Assembly (NCBI GenBank): GCA_905373085.1
Contig: CAJPRR010000058.1
Coordinates: 1-12,265 of the forward strand
Length of the DNA: 12,265 bases
From: an uncultured Selenomonas sp.
GTDB lineage: Bacteria > Bacillota > Negativicutes > Selenomonadales > Selenomonadaceae
Direction: 5' to 3'
The notes under the pieces were generated by a model. That model saw nothing but the letters and a program-made list of their open reading frames with translations, did no database searches and was not told the DNA's origin. This document shows, piece by piece, positions 7,066 through 12,265 of this stretch. The translations under genes and the position numbers were made by a program. Numbering within the stretch: position 1 is the stretch's first letter; the number at the start of each line of letters is the position of its first letter.

Positions 7066-7999
7066 TGCGCCGCTTTTGGAAATCAAGGATCTCGTCGTAT
7101 CCTTTGGCACGGGAAGGCGGAAAAAGGAGGTGCTGCACCGCATTTCGTTCGATATAAAGGAAGGAGAGTGCTTGGGACTCGTCGGTGAGAGCGGCAGCGG
7201 CAAGAGCACGGTATCGAACGCCGTCATGCACTTCATCCCTGTGGAGGCGGGAAGAATCCTCTTTCGCGGGCAGGACATCACGGCGCTTCACGGCAAAAAA
7301 CTGCGGCAGATGTACCGCGATATTCAGATGGTGTTTCAAAGTCCGGACGAATCTATCAGTCCGCACATGAAGATCGGGCGTTACATCACCGAGGTTTGTG
7401 AGAACTTCTCGCTCACGCGGAGCGCTGACCGTGCGGTTAAGGCACGGGAACTTTTGCGCGCCATGGGGCTTGATGAAGCGTATGCCGACCGCTATCCGGC
7501 ATTTCTGAGCGGCGGCGAGCGTCAGCGCGTTGCTATTGCCCGCGCTGTTTCCGTCTTGCCGTCGCTTCTTATCTGCGACGAGCCGACTTCCGCGCTCGAT
7601 GTATCGGTGCAGGCGCTCATCGTAGAGCTTTTGCGTCGTCTGCAGCGCGAGCACGGCATGACGTACCTCTTCATTTCCCATGATCTGCCGCTTGTGAGTC
7701 ATCTCTGCCAGCGCGTGGTCATTCTTTATCAAGGTGAAATCGTGGAGATTCTGCCCAGTACGCATCTTGCACAAGAAGCGCGCCACCCTTATACGAAAAA
7801 ACTGCTGTCGGCAGCATTTGGCAGTGCGATGGAAAAAGCTCCTGCGATGGCGTCTCTGCCTGACTGCAATCGCACGCCCGACGGCTGCGCCTTTAAGAGC
7901 GAATGCCCGTGCCGCGAAGAGCGCTGCCTTCGAGAGCGTCCCGAACTTGCCTGCATCGCCCCCGAGCATCAACTGGCCTGTTTTTTGGCTGAAAAATGA
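7052..7999 (+). CDS. nikE: ABC importer ATP-binding protein, NikE/OppF-like
   Basis: 315 aa cytoplasmic ATPase. ATG at 7052 is chosen because AAGGAGG (7036-7042) lies 9 nt upstream. The in-frame ATG at 7043 touches that site and so has no spacing. It overlaps the preceding ATPase gene by 14 nt, which indicates coupling. Motifs: Walker A GESGSGKST (residues 45-53), Q-loop 'MVFQSPDESISPHMKIG', signature LSGGERQRVAIARA, Walker B 'LLICDEPTSALD' and switch histidine 'FISHD'. The C-terminal Cys-rich extension contains 'CAFKSECP' and 'HQLACFL'. The pairing of two different ATPases, with 'LSGGMKQ' in one and 'LSGGERQ' in the other, is typical of Nik/Dpp/Opp importers. It is the last gene before the terminator at 8038-8066. 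Confidence 0.92.
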   Translation: MSDNNAPLLEIKDLVVSFGTGRRKKEVLHRISFDIKEGECLGLVGESGSGKSTVSNAVMHFIPVEAGRILFRGQDITALHGKKLRQMYRDIQMVFQSPDESISPHMKIGRYITEVCENFSLTRSADRAVKARELLRAMGLDEAYADRYPAFLSGGERQRVAIARAVSVLPSLLICDEPTSALDVSVQALIVELLRRLQREHGMTYLFISHDLPLVSHLCQRVVILYQGEIVEILPSTHLAQEARHPYTKKLLSAAFGSAMEKAPAMASLPDCNRTPDGCAFKSECPCREERCLRERPELACIAPEHQLACFLAEK

Positions 8000-8037
8000 A
8001 AGCAGGAAGAAGCAGTAAATTCAGACGATCAATTTCA

Positions 8038-8066
8038 GGGACAGTTCTTGCGGCTGTCTCTTTTTA
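8038..8066 (+). terminator. Factor-independent terminator after the importer operon
   Basis: GGGACAG at 8038-8044 pairs with CTGTCTC at 8054-8060 (7 bp including one G-U) around a 9-nt loop, followed directly by TTTTTATT. It lies 39 nt after the last ATPase stop and before the recA promoter, so it should separate the two transcription units. Confidence 0.8.
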
Positions 8067-8116
8067 TTGCAGTTCTGCTTTGGAGACAAGTGCGTGGATT
8101 CTTCTTCTTGTCAAGC

Positions 8117-8145
8117 TTGCAGAAAGAATCGTCATTTTATATAAT
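8117..8145 (+). promoter_or_regulatory. recA promoter (sigma-A-type)
   Basis: TTGCAG (8117-8122) and TATAAT (8140-8145) are spaced by the optimal 17 bp, and the region is AT-rich. Transcription would start near 8152, leaving a leader of about 38 nt before the recA ATG at 8190. I see no canonical GAAC-N4-GTTC (Gram-positive) or CTG-N10-CAG (proteobacterial) LexA box across or beside it. Confidence 0.75.
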
Positions 8146-8189
8146 ATACGAATAGATGACAGTCAATCGAAGGAGGAGATCATACTTTT

Positions 8190-9275
8190 ATGGATAGAGA
8201 AGAAGCCTTGGCAAATGCCTTGAAGCATATAGAGAAAGAATTTGGCAAAGGATCGATCATGCGCCTTGGCGAAGCGTCGGCGAACATGAACGTGGAGACG
8301 ATTCCGACGGGGATTCTGCCCTTGGACGTCGCGCTCGGCGTCGGCGGCCTGCCGCGCGGGCGCATCGTCGAGGTCTATGGCCCGGAAAGCTCGGGCAAGA
8401 CGACGGTCACTTTGCACATGATCGCCGAAGCGCAGAAGAACGGCGGCATCGCGGCGTTCATCGACGCCGAGCATGCGCTCGATCCCGTCTATGCGAAGAA
8501 GCTCGGCGTCAACGTCGACGAGCTTCTGATCTCACAGCCCGATACGGGCGAGCAGGCGCTCGACATCGTCGACGCCCTCGTGCGCAGCGGCGCGATCGAC
8601 ATCATCGTCGTCGATTCCGTGGCGGCGCTCGTGCCGAAGGCGGAGATCGACGGCGACATGGGCGATCAGGTCGTCGGCATGCACGCGCGTCTCATGAGCC
8701 GCGCCATGCGAAAGCTCACGGGCTTCATCAGCAAGTCGCGCACGGTCGCCGTATTCATCAACCAGATCCGCGAGAAGGTCGGCGTCATGTTCGGCAGCCC
8801 CGAGACGACGACGGGCGGACGCGCCCTGAAGTTTTATTCGACCGTGCGCCTCGACGTGCGCAAGACGGACAAGATCATGCAGGGGCAGGAGATGATCGGC
8901 AACCGCACGAAGGTCAGGGTCGTCAAAAACAAGGTCGCGCCGCCTTTTCGGACGGCGGAGTTCGACATCATGTACGGCGAGGGCGTCTCGCGTGTCGGCA
9001 CGGTGCTCGACATCGCAACAGATTTCGACATCATCAACAAGAGCGGCTCGTGGTATTCCTACGACGGTTCGCGCCTCGGTCAGGGCAAGGAGAATGTGAA
9101 GAAGGCGTTGAAGGAGAAGCCCGAACTTGCCGCCGAGATCGAGGAGAAGGTTCGCGCCAAGCTCATGGAGCAGGCGACGGCAGCGAAGGAAGGGGAGGTG
9201 GAGCGTGTCCCCGACGATGAGAGCGAAGGAGGAGCGGCAGAGAAGAGGCAGAAGTCGGCTGCGGATGAGGATTGA
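8190..9275 (+). CDS. recA: Recombinase RecA
   Basis: 361 aa, a usual length for RecA. It forms filaments on single-stranded DNA, catalyses strand exchange in homologous repair and stimulates LexA self-cleavage. ATG at 8190 gives the standard N-terminus (MDREEALANALKHIEKEFGKGSIMRLGE). AGGAGG at 8171-8176 is 13 nt away, a rather long spacing, with an overlapping GGAG slightly closer. Visible motifs are Walker A GPESSGKT (residues 64-71), 'AFIDAEHALDPVYAKKLGV', Walker B region 'IDIIVVDSVAALVPK', the DNA-binding loop-1 region 'GDMGDQVVGMHARLMSRA', 'FINQIREKVGVMFG' and the loop-2 start 'TTTGGRALKFY'. The C-terminal tail after about residue 325 is highly charged and acidic, as is normal for RecA. 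It overlaps recX by 11 nt. Leucine and valine codons are mostly CTC and GTC, suggesting high expression. Confidence 0.99.
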   Translation: MDREEALANALKHIEKEFGKGSIMRLGEASANMNVETIPTGILPLDVALGVGGLPRGRIVEVYGPESSGKTTVTLHMIAEAQKNGGIAAFIDAEHALDPVYAKKLGVNVDELLISQPDTGEQALDIVDALVRSGAIDIIVVDSVAALVPKAEIDGDMGDQVVGMHARLMSRAMRKLTGFISKSRTVAVFINQIREKVGVMFGSPETTTGGRALKFYSTVRLDVRKTDKIMQGQEMIGNRTKVRVVKNKVAPPFRTAEFDIMYGEGVSRVGTVLDIATDFDIINKSGSWYSYDGSRLGQGKENVKKALKEKPELAAEIEEKVRAKLMEQATAAKEGEVERVPDDESEGGAAEKRQKSAADED

Positions 9276-9717
9276 GAAGACGGCGCTGATGAAGGCGGTC
9301 GATCTCCTCGCACGCGCCGAGCACAGCACGGCGCACCTCGCGCGAAAGCTTGCACAGCGCGGCTATGAGGAGGAGGAGATCAAAGCGGCGCTCGCCACAT
9401 TGACGGAGCGCGGCTATCTCGACGACGAGGAAGCGTGCCGCCATCAGTTTGCTTTTCTTTACGAAGAGAGCCGTCAAAGCGTGCGTCAGATCACGGCGAA
9501 GCTCATGCAGAAGGGGTTTCCCTCGACGCTCATCGCCGAGTGCGTGCCGGACGATACATTTGAGCGCGAGCGCTCTGCGGCGGGGCGATGCCTTGCCCTG
9601 CATTTCAAGAAGGACGCCGATGCGCAGAAGATGCTGCAGCATCTTTATCGGCGCGGCTTCTCGACTTCCGTCTGCCGCGCCGCCGTCGCTGACTTCACCG
9701 AAGAGGAAGAAGATTGA
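9265..9717 (+). CDS. recX: Regulatory protein RecX
   Basis: 150 aa, near the short end for RecX. RecX binds RecA filaments and limits or remodels RecA activity. The start ATG at 9265 lies inside the end of recA (11-nt overlap, ATGAGGATTGA), with no strong ribosome-binding site of its own, so translation probably depends on ribosomes finishing recA. Three short helical repeats typical of RecX are visible: 'LLARAEHSTAHLARKLAQRGY', 'LTERGYLDDEEACRHQFAFLYEE' and 'IAECVPDDTFERERSAAGRCLALHF...LYRRGF'. The location directly after recA supports the call. The end is very acidic (TEEEED). The gene stops 13 nt before the guaA start. Confidence 0.9.
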   Translation: MRIEKTALMKAVDLLARAEHSTAHLARKLAQRGYEEEEIKAALATLTERGYLDDEEACRHQFAFLYEESRQSVRQITAKLMQKGFPSTLIAECVPDDTFERERSAAGRCLALHFKKDADAQKMLQHLYRRGFSTSVCRAAVADFTEEEED

Positions 9718-9723
9718 AGGAGG
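9717..9723 (+). promoter_or_regulatory. Ribosome-binding site that fixes the TTG start of guaA
   Basis: AAGGAGG overlaps the last base of the recX stop and is followed 7 nt later by TTG at 9731. There is no in-frame ATG near it, and the nearby ATG at 9747 is out of frame. This supports TTG as the true initiator. Confidence 0.85.
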
Positions 9724-9730
9724 ATTTGCC

Positions 9731-11284
9731 TTGCAGAAGGATAGCCATGAATTGATCGTCGTACTGGACTTTGGCGGTCAGTACAACCAACTGATCGCAC
9801 GCCGCGTGCGCGAGTGCAGCGTCTACTGCGAGGTGCATCCGCATACGCTGCCCTTGGAGAAGCTTCGTGCGCTCACGCCCAAGGCGATCATCTTCACGGG
9901 CGGCCCCGAGAGCGTCTGCGAGGAGGATTCAGCGACGTACAGCGAGGAAATTTTCTCCCTCGGCGTGCCTGTCCTCGGTATATGCTACGGCTCGCAGCTC
10001 ATGGCGCACAAGCTCGGCGGCAAGGTTGAGACGGCGCCCGTCAGCGAGTACGGCAGGACGGAGCTTCAAGTTGCGGACGGGGCGTCCGTGCTCTTCGCCG
10101 ATGTGCCGCAAAAGAGCATCTGCTGGATGAGCCACACCGACTACATCGCCGAAGCGCCCAAAGGCTTTCGCGTGACGGCAAAGACGGCGAACTGCCCTGT
10201 CGCAGCGATGGAAGATGCTACACGAAAGCTCTATGCCGTGCAGTTCCATCCCGAGGTCATGCACACGGAATACGGCACGAAGATTCTTGAAAACTTTGTG
10301 CGCTGCATCGCGCTGTGCAAGGGCGACTGGCAGATGTCGTCCTTCGTCAAGACGACGGTCGAAGCCCTGCGCGAGAAGATTGGCGCGGGCAAGGCGCTCT
10401 GTGCGCTTTCGGGCGGCGTCGACTCCTCCGTGGCGGCGGTCTTGCTCTCGAAGGCGATCGGCAAGCAGCTGACGTGCGTCTTCGTCGATCATGGCCTCCT
10501 CAGAAAGGACGAGGGCGACGAGGTCGAGGCCGTGTTCGGCGCGGAAGGCCCGTACAACTTGAACTTTATCCGCGTCGACGCCAAGGAGCGTTTCTATGAA
10601 AAGCTCAAGGGCGTGACCGAGCCGGAGAAGAAGCGCAAGATCATCGGCGAGGAATTCATCCGTGTCTTTGAAGCCGAAGCGAAGAAGATCGGCAAGGTCG
10701 ATTTCCTCGTGCAGGGGACGATCTATCCCGATGTCATTGAGAGCGGCCTCGGCAAGTCCGCCGTCATCAAGAGCCACCACAATGTTGGCGGCCTGCCTGA
10801 CTGCGTCGACTTCAAGGAGATCGTCGAGCCTCTGCGCCTCTTGTTCAAGGACGAGGTGCGAAAGGCCGGCCGCGAGCTTGGCATCCCCGAGCAACTCGTC
10901 AATCGCCAGCCGTTCCCCGGCCCTGGCCTCGGCATCCGCATCATCGGCGAGGTCACAGCGGAGAAGGTCAAGATTGTGCAAGAGGCCGACGCCATCTATC
11001 GCGAAGAGATCGCCAAGGCCGGCGTCGACAAGACGCTCGGACAATACTTCGCCGCGCTCACGAACATGCGAAGCGTCGGCGTCATGGGCGATGGCAGGAC
11101 GTACGACCATGCCATAGCGCTCAGAGCCGTCCTCACGAGCGACTTCATGACCGCCGAGAGTGCGCCTCTCCCTTGGGACGTCCTGCAGAAGGTCACGAGC
11201 CGCATCGTCAATGAGGTCAAGGGTGTCAACCGCGTGCTCTACGACTGCACCGGCAAGCCGCCGGGGACGATCGAGTTCGAGTGA
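9731..11284 (+). CDS. guaA: GMP synthase (glutamine-hydrolysing)
   Basis: 517 aa, the normal length for GuaA. It converts XMP, ATP and glutamine to GMP, the last step of guanine nucleotide synthesis. It starts with TTG at 9731 behind AAGGAGG; the protein then begins MQKDSHELIVVLDFGGQYNQLIARRVRE, as in homologues. The class I glutamine amidotransferase domain (about residues 8-195) has its nucleophile Cys85 in GICYGSQLM (Ser replaces the more usual Met of CYGMQ) and partners His173 and Glu175 in 'AVQFHPEV'. The ATP-pyrophosphatase domain has the PP-loop SGGVDSS (227-233). The C-terminal dimerisation domain shows 'NRQPFPGPGLGIRIIGEV' and ends 'GKPPGTIEFE'. It follows recX by 13 nt with no promoter or terminator between, so it is probably transcribed from the recA promoter. 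Confidence 0.98.
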   Translation: MQKDSHELIVVLDFGGQYNQLIARRVRECSVYCEVHPHTLPLEKLRALTPKAIIFTGGPESVCEEDSATYSEEIFSLGVPVLGICYGSQLMAHKLGGKVETAPVSEYGRTELQVADGASVLFADVPQKSICWMSHTDYIAEAPKGFRVTAKTANCPVAAMEDATRKLYAVQFHPEVMHTEYGTKILENFVRCIALCKGDWQMSSFVKTTVEALREKIGAGKALCALSGGVDSSVAAVLLSKAIGKQLTCVFVDHGLLRKDEGDEVEAVFGAEGPYNLNFIRVDAKERFYEKLKGVTEPEKKRKIIGEEFIRVFEAEAKKIGKVDFLVQGTIYPDVIESGLGKSAVIKSHHNVGGLPDCVDFKEIVEPLRLLFKDEVRKAGRELGIPEQLVNRQPFPGPGLGIRIIGEVTAEKVKIVQEADAIYREEIAKAGVDKTLGQYFAALTNMRSVGVMGDGRTYDHAIALRAVLTSDFMTAESAPLPWDVLQKVTSRIVNEVKGVNRVLYDCTGKPPGTIEFE

Positions 11285-11434
11285 TGGGAGGCGGCAGAAG
11301 CGGCGCTCGCCGCAATTCGTGATTGGTTCTCCGCGCACGCAGAATACGGCATGTGTGTGACGATTGTCAGTTTCAGTCCGAAGGACGATGAGATTTATCG
11401 GAAGGCGGCTCAGGCTGGAAGCAGAGAAGCGTGA
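11285..11434 (+). pseudogene. Start-less coding remnant, possibly C-terminus of a macro-domain (ADP-ribose hydrolase) protein
   Basis: Directly after the guaA stop, in the same frame, 49 sense codons run to TGA at 11432-11434. They encode WEAAEAALAAIRDWFSAHAE, then YGMCVTIVSFSPKDDEIYRK and a short tail. The composition and codon use are protein-like rather than random. The pattern 'AL.AIRDWF..H.EYGM.V.IV.F...D..IYRKA' resembles the last helix and strand of macro-domain proteins (O-acetyl-ADP-ribose deacetylase type) as I remember them. There is no start codon or ribosome-binding site before the internal ATG at 11351, which would give only 27 aa. The likeliest reading is the 3' stump of a gene whose front was deleted. 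UGA read-through of guaA is a less likely alternative. Confidence 0.45.
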
Positions 11435-11440
11435 AGCCGG

Positions 11441-11495
11441 GAAAGAGAATGCCCCGACGCGAAGCGTGCAGTTTCGCGTCGGGGCATTCTCTTTT
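11441..11495. terminator. Long perfect hairpin, shared terminator of converging genes
   Basis: Bases 11442-11463 pair perfectly with 11473-11494 (22 bp), leaving a 9-nt loop (GCGTGCAGT). G11441 and T11495 add a wobble pair. The GC core (GCCCCGACGCG) is flanked by AAAGAGA on the left arm and TCTCTTTT on the right, so RNA from the plus strand ends in a U-rich tract; minus-strand RNA ends in CUCUUUC. It lies between guaA (plus) and the ABC exporter gene (minus) and probably ends both transcripts. The rest of 11495-11604 shows no gene or motif I can support. Confidence 0.85.
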
Positions 11496-11604
11496 CAACG
11501 CACTTCTTCATGCTTTGCAGGGCATCTCTCCTCTTGAGCAGATTATACGAAAGGCGTCATGCCGCACTTCTGTTTTCATCGCCATTGCACTAAGCCCCGA
11601 CTCT

Positions 11605-12265
11605 TCAGAGCGAAATAACCTGCTTCATGCGGCTGAGGAGCGGTAGATCGTGCGTGATGACGATGAGGGTGCCGCCCTTTTTGTCGAGGGTTTCGAGCAC
11701 GGCGGCGATGAGTCTTGCGCCGAGCGCGGCGTCAAGGCCTGCCGTCGGCTCGTCGAGCAGCAGCAGGGGAGCATCTGCGGCGAGCGCCAGTGCTGTCATG
11801 AGGCGGTTTCTCTGGCCGCCCGAGAGGCGCGAGGCGTTTTCGCCGAGCGGCTCGTCGAGTCCTTGCGGCAGGGAGCGCACGACATCGGCGAGCTGTGCCG
11901 TTTCGAGCGATTGCCACATCGCGTCTTCGGTGATTCCTTCGTGCAGACGCAGGAAGTTGTCGCGTACCGACGCGCTGAAGAGATAGCTGCCCTGCAAAGA
12001 GACGCCGAAGAGGGAGCGCACCGCGTCTGCCGTCAGAGAAGTATGGGCTACGCCGCTGTAGAAAATCGTGCCGCTGTCGACGTCCCAGAGGCGCAGGAGA
12101 AGGCTCGCGAGCGTCGTCTTGCCCGCGCCGCTCTCGCCGATGATCGCCGTGTGCTCGCCGCGTCGGATGCAGAAGGTGAGGTTTTCGAGGACGGACAGTC
12201 CCGCTTGATAGGCGAAGCGGATGTTTCGCGCTTCCAAGAGGGGGGCGGAGCTGTCGGCGGCGGGG
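11605..12265 (-). CDS. ABC exporter ATPase domain (CydC/CydD-type), 5' end outside window
   Basis: The frame is open on the minus strand from the window edge (12265) to TGA at 11605-11607, giving 219 residues. No true start is needed here: the TTG at 12237 lies inside a typical linker (APLLEARNIRFAY) that joins a transmembrane domain to its ATPase. Motifs in order are A-loop Tyr ('FAYQAGLSVL'), Walker A GESGAGKTT, a Q-loop region with 'VSLQGSYLFSASVRDNF', signature LSGGQRNRL, Walker B 'LLLLDEPTAGLD' and switch histidine 'IVITHDL'. The 'LETAQLADVVRSLPQGLDEPLGE' stretch is typical of export ATPases such as CydC/CydD (thiol exporters needed for cytochrome bd) and MsbA-like proteins; CydC is my best guess. 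It stops right after 'SRMKQVISL', so the roughly 25-residue tail usual after this strand is missing. Confidence 0.8.
   Translation of the reverse strand, partial: PAADSSAPLLEARNIRFAYQAGLSVLENLTFCIRRGEHTAIIGESGAGKTTLASLLLRLWDVDSGTIFYSGVAHTSLTADAVRSLFGVSLQGSYLFSASVRDNFLRLHEGITEDAMWQSLETAQLADVVRSLPQGLDEPLGENASRLSGGQRNRLMTALALAADAPLLLLDEPTAGLDAALGARLIAAVLETLDKKGGTLIVITHDLPLLSRMKQVISL

Noticed and set aside
6196..7209. Near-identical DNA encoding GESGSGKST in both ATPase genes (about 6199-6226 and 7182-7209)
   Set aside because: Short identity explained by the conserved Walker A protein motif and shared codon use, not a mobile or recombination repeat.
7996..8223. 75-aa plus-strand frame between the importer and recA
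   Set aside because: It runs across the terminator and the recA promoter and into recA, with no matching ribosome-binding site.
8532..9329. 265-aa minus-strand frame
   Set aside because: Antisense to recA with Arg/Asp/Leu-rich shadow composition.
9929..11338. 469-aa minus-strand frame
   Set aside because: Antisense shadow of guaA. Long only because of GC-rich wobble bases; no family pattern.
11431..11646. 71-aa plus-strand frame after guaA
   Set aside because: Spans the long hairpin terminator and runs into the converging ABC gene; no ribosome-binding site.

Overview
The window looks like a chromosomal segment of a moderately GC-rich Bacillota bacterium. The style (strong AGGAGG ribosome-binding sites, GTG and TTG starts, G/C-rich wobble positions, the RecA and GuaA sequences) suggests a Negativicutes member such as Selenomonas or a relative. 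That taxonomic call is an inference and no rRNA marker is present. There is no sign of a phage, integrative element, CRISPR array or tRNA. The window is mostly core genome plus one complete metal/peptide uptake operon.

Layout. (1) Minus strand, 1572 to 1: an unrecognised 217-aa protein, followed by a MerR-family regulator whose 3' end lies beyond position 1. (2) A 96-bp divergent intergenic region holds a near-ideal promoter with a MerR-like 19-bp spacer and an inverted repeat. (3) Plus strand, 1669-7999: a DMT/EamA membrane transporter, then a five-gene ABC importer of the nickel/oligopeptide class. The importer encodes a lipoprotein binding protein, two permeases and two ATPases in nikABCDE order, and the unit ends at a factor-independent terminator at 8038-8066. 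(4) Plus strand, 8190-11284: recA-recX-guaA, tightly packed behind a good sigma-A-type promoter. (5) 11285-11434: a coding-looking fragment with no start, probably the tail of a lost macro-domain gene, followed by a 22-bp perfect hairpin terminator. (6) Minus strand, 12265-11605: the ATPase end of an ABC exporter of CydC/CydD type, converging on guaA; its 5' end is outside the window.

How the genes may work together. The binding protein, permeases and ATPases form one importer for Ni2+, a metal chelate or short peptides. The 10-bp hairpin after the binding-protein gene could keep that protein in excess over the membrane subunits. No terminator is visible between the DMT transporter and the importer, so they may share the upstream promoter, which is a plausible target of the nearby MerR regulator. 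In the recA unit, RecX is translationally coupled to RecA, its usual modulator. GMP synthase is carried on the same apparent transcript, which is an uncommon pairing.

I did not find a clearly new defence or mobile system. The most interesting items are the MerR-like divergent promoter, the start-less coding remnant abutting guaA, the recA-recX-guaA linkage and the unrecognised Cys/His-tailed protein.
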